Part shown: one piece after another, positions 52,016 through 61,503 of the stretch | Numbering within the stretch: the first letter of the stretch is position 1 | Layout of the letters: the number at the start of each line of letters is the position of its first letter | Origin: Pseudomonas sp. IAC-BECa141 | GTDB taxonomy: Bacteria > Pseudomonadota > Gammaproteobacteria > Pseudomonadales > Pseudomonadaceae | Length of the DNA stretch: 64,000 bases | Direction of reading: 5' to 3' | NCBI RefSeq assembly: GCF_020544405.1 | Contig: NZ_CP065410.1 | Coordinates: 3,472,001-3,536,000, forward strand | Notes under the pieces: model-generated | The model's database searches: none | Seen by the model: the letters and a program-made list of their open reading frames with translations, nothing else | Told to the model about the DNA's origin: nothing | Translations under genes and position numbers: made by a program

Positions 52016-53752
52016 ATGTCTGATAAGAAACCCACCCTGCGCTCCGCCCAATGGTTTGGCACGGCCGACAAAAACGGCTTCATGTACCGCAGCTGGATGA
52101 AGAATCAGGGCATCGCCGACCATCAGTTCCACGGCAAGCCGATCATCGGCATCTGTAACACCTGGTCGGAACTGACCCCGTGCAACGCGCACTTCCGCCA
52201 GATCGCGGAGCACGTCAAGCGCGGTGTGATCGAGGCCGGCGGCTTCCCGGTGGAATTCCCGGTGTTTTCCAACGGCGAATCGAACCTGCGCCCGACCGCC
52301 ATGCTCACCCGCAACCTGGCGAGCATGGACGTCGAGGAAGCGATTCGCGGCAACCCGATTGACGGCGTGGTGCTGCTGACCGGTTGCGACAAGACCACCC
52401 CGGCGCTGCTGATGGGCGCGGCCAGTTGCGACGTGCCGGCGATCGTCGTCACCGGCGGGCCGATGCTCAACGGCAAGCACAAGGGCAAGGACATCGGCTC
52501 CGGCACCGTGGTCTGGCAGCTCAGCGAGCAGGTCAAGGCCGGCACCATCACGATTGACGATTTCCTCGCGGCCGAAGGCGGCATGTCCCGTTCGGCCGGC
52601 ACCTGCAACACCATGGGCACCGCGTCGACCATGGCCTGCATGGCCGAAGCACTCGGCACGTCGCTGCCGCACAACGCGGCGATTCCGGCGGTGGATGCGC
52701 GGCGTTATGTGTTGGCGCACATGTCCGGCATGCGTGCGGTGGAGATGGTTCGTGAAGACTTGAAACTGTCGAAGATCCTGACCAAGGAAGCCTTCGAAAA
52801 CGCAATCCGGGTCAACGCAGCGATTGGCGGTTCGACCAACGCGGTAATCCACCTCAAAGCCATCGCCGGACGCATCGGCGTCGAGCTGGATCTGGACGAC
52901 TGGACCCGTATCGGTCGCGGCATGCCGACCATCGTCGACCTGCAACCGTCCGGGCGCTTCCTGATGGAAGAGTTCTACTATGCGGGCGGCTTGCCAGCCG
53001 TACTGCGCCGCCTCGGCGAGGCCAATCTGATTCCCAATCCGAACGCGCTGACCGTCAACGGCAAATCCATCGGCGAGAACACCAAGGACGCGCCGATCTA
53101 CGGCGAAGACCAAGTGATCCGCACCCTCGACAATCCGATCCGCGCCGACGGCGGAATCTGTGTATTGCGCGGCAACCTGGCGCCACTGGGCGCAGTGCTC
53201 AAGCCGTCAGCCGCCACGCCGGAACTGATGCAGCACCGTGGTCGCGCCGTCGTGTTCGAGAACTTCGACATGTACAAGGCGCGAATCAACGACCCGGAAC
53301 TGGACGTCGATGCCGACTCGATTCTGGTGATGAAAAACTGCGGGCCGAAGGGTTATCCGGGCATGGCCGAAGTCGGCAACATGGGCCTGCCGGCCAAACT
53401 GCTGGCACAGGGCGTGACCGACATGGTGCGCATCTCCGACGCGCGGATGAGCGGCACCGCTTACGGCACGGTTGTGTTGCACGTCGCCCCGGAAGCGGCG
53501 GCAGGCGGACCTCTGGCGGCGGTGAAGGAAGGCGACTGGATCGAGCTGGACTGCGCCAACGGGCGTTTGCACCTGGACATTCCCGACGCCGAACTGGCGG
53601 CGCGCATGGCGGATCTGCAACCGCCGCAACAGCTGTTGGTGGGTGGGTATCGTCAGTTGTATATCGACCATGTGCTGCAGGCGGATCAAGGTTGCGATTT
53701 CGACTTCCTGGTGGGTTGCCGAGGTGCCGAGGTTCCGCGTCACTCCCACTGA
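52016..53752 (+). CDS. IlvD/Edd-family sugar-acid dehydratase (arabonate/xylonate type)
   Basis: 578 residues. Iron-sulfur and substrate motifs are those of L-arabonate/D-xylonate dehydratases: GICNTWSELTPCNAHFRQIA, LTGCDKTTPALLMGAA, SAGTCNTMGTASTMACMAEA and the C-terminal VRISDARMSGTAYGTVVLHV. It removes water from an aldonate to give a 2-keto-3-deoxy acid, the first committed step of a Weimberg-like route. It is transcribed away from the other pathway genes and is preceded by two FadR-type operator matches. Which C5 or C6 acid it prefers cannot be read from sequence. Confidence 0.9.
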   Translation: MSDKKPTLRSAQWFGTADKNGFMYRSWMKNQGIADHQFHGKPIIGICNTWSELTPCNAHFRQIAEHVKRGVIEAGGFPVEFPVFSNGESNLRPTAMLTRNLASMDVEEAIRGNPIDGVVLLTGCDKTTPALLMGAASCDVPAIVVTGGPMLNGKHKGKDIGSGTVVWQLSEQVKAGTITIDDFLAAEGGMSRSAGTCNTMGTASTMACMAEALGTSLPHNAAIPAVDARRYVLAHMSGMRAVEMVREDLKLSKILTKEAFENAIRVNAAIGGSTNAVIHLKAIAGRIGVELDLDDWTRIGRGMPTIVDLQPSGRFLMEEFYYAGGLPAVLRRLGEANLIPNPNALTVNGKSIGENTKDAPIYGEDQVIRTLDNPIRADGGICVLRGNLAPLGAVLKPSAATPELMQHRGRAVVFENFDMYKARINDPELDVDADSILVMKNCGPKGYPGMAEVGNMGLPAKLLAQGVTDMVRISDARMSGTAYGTVVLHVAPEAAAGGPLAAVKEGDWIELDCANGRLHLDIPDAELAARMADLQPPQQLLVGGYRQLYIDHVLQADQGCDFDFLVGCRGAEVPRHSH

Positions 53753-53763
53753 CCTTCCCCACT

Positions 53764-53876
53764 GATCGTTCCCATGCTCCGCGTGGGAATGCAGCCCGGG
53801 ACGCTCTGCGTCCCATTCGAGAGCTGGAACGCGGAGCGTCCCTTGAGGCATTCCCACGCAGAGCGTGGGAACGATC
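53764..53876. repeat. Single long palindromic element, GATCGTTCCCA type
   Basis: The same family as the array at 6996: outer arms GATCGTTCCCATGC and GCGTGGGAACGATC, with inner hairpins around GTGGGAATGC, GGGACGC/GCGTCCC and GGAACGC/GCGTCCC. It lies between the dehydratase gene and the FadR-type regulator gene. Confidence 0.9.
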
Positions 53877-53951
53877 ATTGCGTAGGTCCAGATTACGCCG
53901 TGCCTGCTATGATGCGCGGCATCTCCATCGCTCAGGATCGCGCCGCTCCCC

Positions 53952-54671
53952 ATGGATTACCGCAAACCTTCCGACCGTAAAAGCATGCACTCGCGCATCG
54001 TCCAGGAACTGGGCATGCAGATTGTTTCCGGACGCTTTTTGCCCTGCGACAAGCTGCCCGCCGAAGCCTTGCTCTGCGAGGAATACGCGGTCAGCCGGCC
54101 GGTGTTGCGCGAAGCCACGCGAGTGCTGGTCGCCAAGGGCCTGGTGTATTCGAAACCACGGGTCGGCACGGTGGTCAAGCCACGCCGCGAATGGCACATG
54201 CTCGACCCGGACGTGCTGCACTGGCTGATGCAAAGCAGCCCGCAGAACGAGTTTTTCAATGTCCTGACCAGCGTGCGCAGCATCATCGAACCGGCCGCCG
54301 CCGCCCTCGCCGCCCAGCACGCCACCGATGCCGATATCGCATCGATTGCCGAGGCTTACCAGCGCATGGAAGCCGCGCCGAGCCCGGAAGCCTTGCTGCA
54401 ACCGGATCTGGATTTTCACAGCCGGATTGCCGACGCGACTCACAACGATTTGTTGGCGAACCTGTGCAACATGCTGTCGGTGGCGATTGCCGAGGCGTTG
54501 AAGCATTCGAACCAGCGACCGAATCTGCATGAATTGGCGTTGCCTCGGCACAAGGCGATTCTGACGGCGATCGAGAACCGGGATGCGTTAGGCGCGCGGC
54601 ATGCGACGCTGGTGCAGCTGGATGATGCACGAAGTGCCTTGAGCGTTGTGCTCGGCACCGAACTCTCCTGA
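53952..54671 (+). CDS. FadR-subfamily GntR regulator of the sugar-acid cluster
   Basis: 239 residues. The winged helix is at about 12-78 (SRIVQELGMQIVSGRFLPCD, LCEEYAVSRPVLREATRVLV). An FCD ligand-binding domain follows from about 95 (VRSIIEPAAAALAAQHATDA; DLDFHSRIADATHNDLLANL; ELALPRHKAILTAIENRDA), with the Asp and His residues of its metal site. The ATG has no strong ribosome site; a Met 11 codons in is possible. It probably represses the divergent MFS/dehydratase promoters until a sugar acid binds. Confidence 0.9.
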   Translation: MDYRKPSDRKSMHSRIVQELGMQIVSGRFLPCDKLPAEALLCEEYAVSRPVLREATRVLVAKGLVYSKPRVGTVVKPRREWHMLDPDVLHWLMQSSPQNEFFNVLTSVRSIIEPAAAALAAQHATDADIASIAEAYQRMEAAPSPEALLQPDLDFHSRIADATHNDLLANLCNMLSVAIAEALKHSNQRPNLHELALPRHKAILTAIENRDALGARHATLVQLDDARSALSVVLGTELS

Positions 54672-54680
54672 ACACAACTA

Positions 54681-54718
54681 AACCCTGTGGGAGCTGGCAA
54701 ACCAGCTCCCACAGGGTT
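54681..54718. repeat. Compact perfect hairpin AACCCTGTGGGAGCTGG / CCAGCTCCCACAGGGTT
   Basis: Two perfect 17-bp arms around a 4-base loop. Its outer half is shared with the REP copies (CCTGTGGGAGC), but the centre differs. It lies just past the FadR-type gene and probably ends or protects that transcript. Confidence 0.9.
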
Positions 54719-54739
54719 AATCGTGAACTTCGCGACATA

Positions 54740-54772
54740 AAAAAGCCGCAACCCCAGGGTTGCGGCTTTTTC
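54740..54772. terminator. Bidirectional terminator after the FadR-type gene
   Basis: AAAAAGCCGCAACCC pairs with GGGTTGCGGCTTTTT, with A and T runs on both sides. It serves the convergent regulator and RND genes. Confidence 0.92.
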
Positions 54773-54788
54773 GTTTCAGGCTCGCCGA

Positions 54789-57173
54789 TCAGTGAGCAAA
54801 CAGGGAATTACCCTTCTGCCCCGCCAGCTTCTCCGGCTTGATCAGGAACTTCGCCAGTGCCGGCAGCAGCCACAGCGCACCGAACATGTTCCACAGCAGC
54901 ATGAAGGTCAGCATCAGGCCCATGTCAGCCTGGAACTTGATCGCCGAGAAGATCCAGGTGCAGACGCCGATGGCCAGGCACAGACCGGTGAACAGCACCG
55001 CTTTACCGGTGGATTTCAAGGTCTGGTAATAGGCTTCCTGCAAAGGCAGGCCGGCACGCAGGAAGCTCTCCAGACGGCTGTAGATGTAAATGCCATAGTC
55101 CACGCCGATTCCCACACCCAGCGCCACCACCGGCAGTGTCGCTACCTTGACGCCGATGCCCATGAACGCCATCAGCGCGTTGCCCAGCACCGAGGTCAGC
55201 ACCAGCGGCAGCACAATGCACAAGGTTGCCGCCCAGGAGCGGAAGGTGATCATGCACATGACCGCCACGCAGATGTACACCAGGATCAGGATGGTCAGCT
55301 CGGACTTCTTGATCACCTCGTTGGTGGCCGCTTCGATCCCGGCGTTACCGGCGGCGAGGATGAACTCCAGGCCTTCCTTGTTGTTTTCCTTGGCGAACTC
55401 CTGCACCGCATGCACCGCGCGATCCAGGGTTTCAGCCTTGTGATCGTTGAGGAACACCAGCACCGGCGCCAGCGAGCAACTGTTGTTGTACAGGCCGTCG
55501 GCCCGGGCGATGGAGTTGTTCAGCACGTCCGGGTTGCGCGACAGGGTTTCCCATTTCAGGTTGCCCTCGTTCATGCCCTTGATCATCTGCTTGGACACCG
55601 TCACCAGCGAGATCGCCGACTGCACGCCCTCGGTGTTCTGCATCTTCCACATCAGCTCGTCGATCGGCGCCATGGCTTCATAGCGCGAGCAGCCTTCGGA
55701 CTTGGTCTTGACCATCACCACCAGCACGTCGGAACTGGTGGAGTAGTTGCTGATGATGAAGTTGTTGTCCTTGTTGTAGCGCGAATCCGGACGAAGCTCC
55801 GGCGCGCCCTGGTCGAGGTCGCCGATCTTCAGGTTCTGGCTGTACCAGAGACCGCCACCGAAGGCGACCAGCGCCAGGGCGATGGAAATCGGGGCGACTT
55901 TAGGGTTGGCGAAGTTCGACAGCAGGCGCCAGAACGGATGTTCGCGGTGCGCATCCTTCTTGCTCTTGGCAATGGCGCGCTTGCTGATGCCGACATAGGA
56001 AATCGCCACCGGCAGCAGGATCAGGTTGGTGAACACGATCACCGCCACACCGATGGACGCACCGATGGCCAGTTCGCGAATCACGCCGATGTCGATGATC
56101 AGCAGCGTAATGAAGCCGACCGCGTCCGCCAGAATCGCGATCATCCCCGGCAGGAACAGCTGACGGAAGGTCCGCCGTGCCGCCGTCAACGCGTTATCGG
56201 CCTCACCGGATTGCAGGGCGATACCGTTGATTTTCTGCACGCCGTGGGAAATGCCGATGGCGAAGATCAGGAACGGTACCAGCATCGAATACGGGTCGAG
56301 GCCGAATCCGAAGAAGTGCATCAACCCTAGTTGCCAGATCACCGCCACCAGCGTGGTGCTCAATACTGCCACGGTGCTGCGCAGGCAGTTGGTGAACCAC
56401 AGCAGCAGGATCAGGGTGATGACGAAGGCGATGCCGAAGAACATCACCACCATCACCAGACCATCGATCAGGTCACCGACCTTCTTGGCGAAGCCGACGA
56501 TGTGAATCTTGACGTTGGGGTTCTGCGCTTCGAACTTGTTGCGGATCTTGTCTTCGAGCTCATGGGAGAACTGGCGATAGTCCAGCGCCAGCAGCTTGCC
56601 CTGGTCCTGCGGGTCCGGGTAGGACTCCAGCAGCGGGATGTCGACGATGCTCGACTTGAAGTCGTTGGCCACCAGACGCCCGACCTGGCCGGACTTGAGC
56701 ACGTTGTTGCGCAGCAGATCGAGGCTGTCCTGGGAGCCGTTGTAGCTTTGCGGGATCACTTCGCCGCCGGCAAAACCTTCCTCGGTCACTTCGGTCCAGC
56801 GCACGCTCGGGCTCCACAGCGACTTCAGACCTGAACGGTCGACGCCGGAGATGTAGAACACCTCGTCGTTGATCTGACGCAGGGTCTCCATGTACTCCTT
56901 GGAGAAGATGTCGCCATCCTTCGCTTCCACCGAAATGCGCACGGTGTTGCCCAGGTTCGCCAGATCGTTGCGATGCTCCATCATCTTTTCAATGAACGGA
57001 TGCTTGAGCGGGATCATCTTTTCGAAACTGGTGGACGGGCGGATCAGCGTGGCCTGCCAGAACAGGAAAACGCTGACCAGCAGGCAGATCACGATCACTG
57101 CCGGGCGGTTGTTGAAGATCAGGCGCTCGAGAAACGTCGCCTTGTCCTGATGATGAGTGCTCAAGGAAGTCAT
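54789..57173 (-). CDS. RND/MMPL-type transporter
   Basis: 794 residues, about half the size of AcrB, with the MMPL/HpnN layout: one helix (27-45), a large periplasmic loop, five helices (about 235-400) ending IGASIGVAVIVFTNLILLPV, a second loop and five more helices (about 620-780). Motifs include PFLIFAIGISHGVQKING and LGVGIGVDYGIYIYSRLESF, with Gly/Asp positions typical of proton-coupled RND members. It is preceded by the YCF48 gene. In other Pseudomonas this pair usually follows DUF1302 and DUF1329 genes, which are not next to it here. The cargo is unknown, perhaps a lipid or hydrophobic compound. Confidence 0.88.
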   Translation of the reverse strand: MTSLSTHHQDKATFLERLIFNNRPAVIVICLLVSVFLFWQATLIRPSTSFEKMIPLKHPFIEKMMEHRNDLANLGNTVRISVEAKDGDIFSKEYMETLRQINDEVFYISGVDRSGLKSLWSPSVRWTEVTEEGFAGGEVIPQSYNGSQDSLDLLRNNVLKSGQVGRLVANDFKSSIVDIPLLESYPDPQDQGKLLALDYRQFSHELEDKIRNKFEAQNPNVKIHIVGFAKKVGDLIDGLVMVVMFFGIAFVITLILLLWFTNCLRSTVAVLSTTLVAVIWQLGLMHFFGFGLDPYSMLVPFLIFAIGISHGVQKINGIALQSGEADNALTAARRTFRQLFLPGMIAILADAVGFITLLIIDIGVIRELAIGASIGVAVIVFTNLILLPVAISYVGISKRAIAKSKKDAHREHPFWRLLSNFANPKVAPISIALALVAFGGGLWYSQNLKIGDLDQGAPELRPDSRYNKDNNFIISNYSTSSDVLVVMVKTKSEGCSRYEAMAPIDELMWKMQNTEGVQSAISLVTVSKQMIKGMNEGNLKWETLSRNPDVLNNSIARADGLYNNSCSLAPVLVFLNDHKAETLDRAVHAVQEFAKENNKEGLEFILAAGNAGIEAATNEVIKKSELTILILVYICVAVMCMITFRSWAATLCIVLPLVLTSVLGNALMAFMGIGVKVATLPVVALGVGIGVDYGIYIYSRLESFLRAGLPLQEAYYQTLKSTGKAVLFTGLCLAIGVCTWIFSAIKFQADMGLMLTFMLLWNMFGALWLLPALAKFLIKPEKLAGQKGNSLFAH

Positions 57174-57201
57174 AGCCCCGCCTTCTTATTATTGATTCGG
57201 C

Positions 57202-58230
57202 TCATTTGCCCAGCTCGGCGCCGTTCGCGGTTGTCACCCGAACGCCACCCTGCCCGCTCAGGATCAGATTGCCGTTGCCGGCGGCGGTGACCGACGACAG
57301 CGAGATGCGATCCGGACGGTTGAACACGCTGAAGGTTTCGCCGTTGTCACTGCTGCTGACCACCGAGCCGCCGTTGCCGACGATGATGATGGAGCCGTCG
57401 TCGAGCAATGTGGCGCCGGACAGGCCGAACTCCAGCGAACCGCGCGCGGCTTTCAGTTCAACCTGCTCCCAAGTGCTGCCGAAATCGGTGGACCGGTAAA
57501 GATTGCCGCGCAGACCGTAGGCCAGCAGGGTTTGCGGTTGCGCCGTGCCGATCACGCCGAACAGCGAACCTTCGTACGGGCCTTCGAGTTTTTCCCAGGT
57601 CTGGCCCCAGTCGGCGGAGCGGAACATGCTGCCCGACTCGCCGACGATGAACAGGCCGGCGTCTTTTACGGCGCCGATGGCGTTGAGGTGGAACTGGTCT
57701 TCGTTGTCGAGGCGATCGCTGACGTCTTCCCAGTGCTTGCCGCCGTCGGTGGTTTCCAGCAGCGCGCCGTAGGCACCCACGGCCAGGCCACTGTTGACGT
57801 CCTTGAACCAGACGTCGAGCAGCGGTGATTCGCGTTTGAGGTCTTCGAACTGTTTGGTCCAGGTCAGGCCGCCGTCTTCGCTGGCAAGGATCTGTGCGTC
57901 GTGGCCGACGGCCCACCCATGCTTGTCATCGACGAAATACACGGCGGTCAGCAACTGGCGGCTCGGCACTTTGGCCTGGGTCCAGGTCTTGCCCTGATCG
58001 TCGGAATAGAGAATGTGCCCGCGATCCCCGACCGCCACCAGCCGGGTTCCGGCGTGAACGACATCGAGCATCAGGCTTTTCGAGGCCTTGGCCGATTCGG
58101 TGGAATAGACCACGTCGGCTGGCGCTTCGGCCGCCAGGACAGGCGCCGACAAGGTGGCAAAGCCCAGCAGAGAGAGTGCTGTGGCCAGCAACGCGGTGTT
58201 GCGTAACGCCGGCGGGCGGCAACGACTCAT
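57202..58230 (-). CDS. Exported YCF48/BNR-repeat beta-propeller, partner of the RND transporter
   Basis: 342 residues with a signal peptide ending at about VLAAEA. Repeats of the YCF48 type are clear: GDRGHILYSDDQGKTWTQAK, GHDAQILASEDGGLTWTKQF, AYGALLETTDGGKHWEDVS, ESGSMFRSADWGQTWEKLE and GLRGNLYRSTDFGSTWEQVE. Each has the Asp-box-like S/T-x-D-x-G-x-T-W. It should be periplasmic and work with the RND protein encoded 28 bases downstream. Confidence 0.88.
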   Translation of the reverse strand: MSRCRPPALRNTALLATALSLLGFATLSAPVLAAEAPADVVYSTESAKASKSLMLDVVHAGTRLVAVGDRGHILYSDDQGKTWTQAKVPSRQLLTAVYFVDDKHGWAVGHDAQILASEDGGLTWTKQFEDLKRESPLLDVWFKDVNSGLAVGAYGALLETTDGGKHWEDVSDRLDNEDQFHLNAIGAVKDAGLFIVGESGSMFRSADWGQTWEKLEGPYEGSLFGVIGTAQPQTLLAYGLRGNLYRSTDFGSTWEQVELKAARGSLEFGLSGATLLDDGSIIIVGNGGSVVSSSDNGETFSVFNRPDRISLSSVTAAGNGNLILSGQGGVRVTTANGAELGK

Positions 58231-58555
58231 AGACCTTCCCCTGTTTATTATTGTTGGTCATGGACCTTAAAGGGCGCCGCAAGGGTGCTCACGGTGACTG
58301 CCTGGTCACAAGCATAGTCCTGAAACCCGCCATCCAGAGCCCCTTCGGAAGCTGGCTCATCCTATCGGGCATTCGAAACGTCTGACAATCGGCGCAACGT
58401 TATCTTTTGTTAACCGAAAGGGACTACAGCAGCAGCTGAATGCGCGGGCATTCGTCCGACTGATGGCAGGGATTCTTGCGAGAGGGACTTGCACGATCGG
58501 TATTATGGTATACCATCAGACGCACAGACACTCTTTATCCCCTACGGAGCAGCTC
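58231..58555. other. Divergent promoter region between the YCF48 gene and the DUF1185 operon
   Basis: About 325 bases without a supported gene. It holds the palindrome at 58505 and a good ribosome site (GGAGC) just before the DUF1185 ATG. An in-frame upstream ATG at 58463 would include the operator in coding sequence and is rejected. Confidence 0.6.
58505..58516. promoter_or_regulatory. Perfect palindromic operator ATGGTATACCAT
   Basis: A 12-base perfect palindrome 39 bases before the DUF1185 start. ATGGTATACCAT is the kind of site bound by FCD-type GntR regulators, and one is encoded in the same operon (62571). Confidence 0.75.
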
Positions 58556-59146
58556 ATGAGTTTCGAAATTCGCAAGATCGTCAGCTATGTCGAAGAGACC
58601 TTCATCGAAGGCGGCAAGGCGTCCGACACCCCGGTGACCATGGTCGGCCTGGCCGTCGTGATGAAGAACCCGTGGGTCGGCAATGGCTTTGTCGAAGACC
58701 TCAAGCCGCAGATCCGCGCCAATTGCTCCGACCTCGGCGCGATGATGGTCGAGCGTCTGGTGGGCATCATCGGCGGTGCCGAGAAGATCGAGGCTTACGG
58801 CAAAGCGGCCGTGGTCGGCGCCGATGGTGAAATCGAGCACGCGTCGGCGGTGATCCACACCCTGCGCTTCGGCAATCACTACCGCGAAGCGGTCAAGGCC
58901 AAGAGTTACCTGAGCTTCACCAACAAGCGTGGCGGCCCGGGCACTTCGATCCAGATCCCGATGATGCACAAGGACGACGAAGGCCTGCGCTCGCACTACA
59001 TCACTCTGGAAATGCAGATCGAAGACGCCCCGCGCGCCGACGAAATCGTCGTGGTGCTCGGTTGCGCCGACGGTGGTCGCCTGCACCCGCGCATCGGCAA
59101 CCGTTACATCGATCTGGAAGAACTGGCCGCCGAAAAAGCCCAGTAA
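58556..59146 (+). CDS. DUF1185 (amino acid synthesis family) protein
   Basis: 196 residues with GGAGC 8 bases upstream of MSFEIRKIVS. It matches the family called amino acid synthesis protein (DUF1185): VEETFIEGGKASDTPVTMVG, VVMKNPWVGNGFVEDLKPQI, GKAAVVGADGEIEHASAVIH and NKRGGPGTSIQIPMMHKDDE. The actual reaction is unknown in spite of the name. It is the first gene of the operon that runs to the NUDIX gene, so it may belong to a catabolic route. Confidence 0.85.
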   Translation: MSFEIRKIVSYVEETFIEGGKASDTPVTMVGLAVVMKNPWVGNGFVEDLKPQIRANCSDLGAMMVERLVGIIGGAEKIEAYGKAAVVGADGEIEHASAVIHTLRFGNHYREAVKAKSYLSFTNKRGGPGTSIQIPMMHKDDEGLRSHYITLEMQIEDAPRADEIVVVLGCADGGRLHPRIGNRYIDLEELAAEKAQ

Positions 59147-59179
59147 TCACAATAAAAAAAGGCATTGCAGGAGCGCTCC

Positions 59180-60013
59180 ATGATTCGGCTCACCGCTGAA
59201 CTCACCCCGGCCGGCACCAGTTATCTGGCGACCGGCCAAGGCCAACCCGTGGTGTTGATCCACGGCGTGGGTCTGAATAAAGAAATGTGGGGCGGCCAGA
59301 TCGTTGGCCTGGCCACGCAATACCGGGTGATCGCCTACGACATGCTCGGCCATGGTGCCAGCCCGCGACCGGCCAGCGGCACTGCCCTGCTCGGTTATGC
59401 CGATCAGTTGCTGGAGCTGCTCGACCACCTGCAATTGCCCGAGGCATCGGTGATCGGCTTTTCCATGGGCGGTCTGGTGGCGCGGGCGTTTGCCCTGCAT
59501 TACCCCGAACGCCTGAAAAGCCTGGTGGTGCTCAATAGCGTATTCAACCGCAGCGAAGAGCAACGCGCCGGCGTCATCGCCCGTACCGCGCAAGCCGCCA
59601 AGCACGGGCCGGACGCGAATGCCGAAGCGGCGCTGTCGCGCTGGTTCAGCCGCGAATATCAGGCGGCCAACCCGGCGCAGATCGCCGCGATTCGCCAGAC
59701 CCTCGCCGGCAATGATCCGCAAGGCTATCTGACGACCTACGAACTGTTCGCCACCCAGGACATGTACCGCGCCGACGACCTGGGCAGCATTCAGGCGCCG
59801 ACGCTGATCGCCACCGGCGAACTGGATCCCGGATCGACCCCGGAAATGGCCGAGCAACTGGCCGCGCGCATTCCCGGCGCGAAGGTTGCCGTGCTGCCGG
59901 AGCAACGGCATATGATGCCGGTAGAGTCGCCACGGCTGGTGAACCAGACGCTGCTGGAATTTCTCGACACCGCACACGCCCGACAAAACCATATAAAGGG
60001 GATCGTTGCATGA
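59180..60013 (+). CDS. Alpha/beta-fold hydrolase
   Basis: 277 residues from the ATG with AGGAG 8 bases upstream. Oxyanion region VVLIHGVGLN, nucleophile Ser95 in IGFSMGGLVA, Asp in ATGELDPGSTPEM and His in PEQRHMMPVE complete a catalytic triad. It resembles 3-oxoadipate enol-lactonase/RutD-like hydrolases. It overlaps the aldehyde dehydrogenase gene by four bases. The substrate is unknown; an ester, lactone or C-C hydrolase role in a ring or amide breakdown route is plausible. Confidence 0.88.
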   Translation: MIRLTAELTPAGTSYLATGQGQPVVLIHGVGLNKEMWGGQIVGLATQYRVIAYDMLGHGASPRPASGTALLGYADQLLELLDHLQLPEASVIGFSMGGLVARAFALHYPERLKSLVVLNSVFNRSEEQRAGVIARTAQAAKHGPDANAEAALSRWFSREYQAANPAQIAAIRQTLAGNDPQGYLTTYELFATQDMYRADDLGSIQAPTLIATGELDPGSTPEMAEQLAARIPGAKVAVLPEQRHMMPVESPRLVNQTLLEFLDTAHARQNHIKGIVA

Positions 60014-61491
60014 CGCTCGCACGCTTCCAGATGTGCATCGGCGGAGAATGGGTCGACGCCCTCTCCGGCAAGACTTTCGAAAGCCTCAACCCGGCGCTCG
60101 CCGAGCCCTGGGCCGAACTGCCCGACGCCGATGAGGCCGATGTCGAACGCGCCGTGCAAGCAGCACAGACCGCCTTCGACAGCCCGGCATGGCGTGATTT
60201 GACCGCCACCGCGCGCGGCAAACTGTTGCGCCGTCTCGGTGATCTGATCGCCGAGAACAAGGAACAACTGGCGCAGCTGGAAAGCCGCGACAACGGCAAG
60301 CTGATCCGCGAAACCCGGGGGCAGGTCGGTTATCTGCCGGAGTTCTTCCACTACACCGCCGGCCTTGCGGACAAGCTCGAGGGCGGCACCCTGCCGCTGG
60401 ATAAGCCCGATCTGTTCGCCTACACCGTGCACGAAGCCATGGGCGTGGTTGCCGCGATCATTCCGTGGAACAGCCCGCTTTATCTGACCGCGATCAAACT
60501 GGCGCCGGCGCTGGCAGCGGGCAACACGATTGTGATCAAACCGTCCGAACATGCCTCGGCGACCATTCTGGAGCTGGCGCGCCTGGCCCTCGAAGCCGGG
60601 ATTCCGCCGGGTGTGGTCAACGTCATCACCGGCTACGGCCCGAGCACCGGCGCCGCCCTCACCCGTCATCCGCTGATCCGCAAAATCGCCTTCACTGGCG
60701 GCGCGGCCACGGCCCGGCATGTGGTGCGCAGCAGCGCCGAGAACTTCGCCAAGCTGTCGCTGGAGCTGGGCGGCAAGTCGCCGAACATCATCTTCGCCGA
60801 CGCCGATCTCGACAGCGCGATCAACGGCGCCATCGCCGGGATCTACGCCGCGTCCGGGCAGAGCTGCGTCTCCGGTTCGCGACTGCTGGTGCAGGATGAA
60901 ATCTACGACGAATTCGTCAGCCGGCTGGCGGAGCGCGCCCAGCGCATCCGCATCGGCAACCCGCAGGACGACAGCAGCGAAATGGGCCCGATGGCCACCG
61001 CGCAGCAACTGGCCGTGGTGGAAGGTCTGGTGGCCGACGCCATCGCTGAAGGCGCGCGTCTGCGTCTGGGCGGCAAGCGTCCGAGTGGCGTGGGCGATGG
61101 CTGGTTCTACGAGCCGACGCTGTTCGAGTGCGACCGCAACTCGATGAAGATCATGCAGGAAGAAGTCTTCGGCCCGGTGGCCTCGGTGATCCGCTTCAAG
61201 GACGAAGCCGAAGCGCTGGCGATTGCCAACGACTCGCAGTTCGGCCTCGCCGCCGGTATCTGGACTCGCGATCTGGGCCGCGCCCACCGTCTGGCCCGGG
61301 ACGTGCGCTCAGGAATCATCTGGGTCAATACCTACCGCGCGGTGTCGGCAATGGCACCGATCGGCGGCTTCAAGAACAGTGGCTATGGACGCGAAAGCGG
61401 CATCGATTCGGTGCTGGCCTACACCGAACTGAAAACGGTGTGGATCAACCTCTCCCAGGCACCGATGCCTGATCCGTTTGTGATGCGTTAG
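60010..61491 (+). CDS. NAD(P)-dependent aldehyde dehydrogenase
   Basis: 493 residues, full length. Motifs: cofactor region IPWNSPLYLTAIKLAPALAA, GFTGG-like IAFTGGAATARHVV, catalytic Glu in LELGGKSPNIIFADADLD, nucleophile Cys in AASGQSCVSGSRLLV, and EEVFGPVASVIRF. It is close to vanillin/hydroxymuconic-semialdehyde-like ALDHs by general pattern. It should oxidise an aldehyde released in the pathway of this operon. Confidence 0.93.
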   Translation: MTLARFQMCIGGEWVDALSGKTFESLNPALAEPWAELPDADEADVERAVQAAQTAFDSPAWRDLTATARGKLLRRLGDLIAENKEQLAQLESRDNGKLIRETRGQVGYLPEFFHYTAGLADKLEGGTLPLDKPDLFAYTVHEAMGVVAAIIPWNSPLYLTAIKLAPALAAGNTIVIKPSEHASATILELARLALEAGIPPGVVNVITGYGPSTGAALTRHPLIRKIAFTGGAATARHVVRSSAENFAKLSLELGGKSPNIIFADADLDSAINGAIAGIYAASGQSCVSGSRLLVQDEIYDEFVSRLAERAQRIRIGNPQDDSSEMGPMATAQQLAVVEGLVADAIAEGARLRLGGKRPSGVGDGWFYEPTLFECDRNSMKIMQEEVFGPVASVIRFKDEAEALAIANDSQFGLAAGIWTRDLGRAHRLARDVRSGIIWVNTYRAVSAMAPIGGFKNSGYGRESGIDSVLAYTELKTVWINLSQAPMPDPFVMR

Positions 61492-61503
61492 GAGTCCTGC
61501 GAC

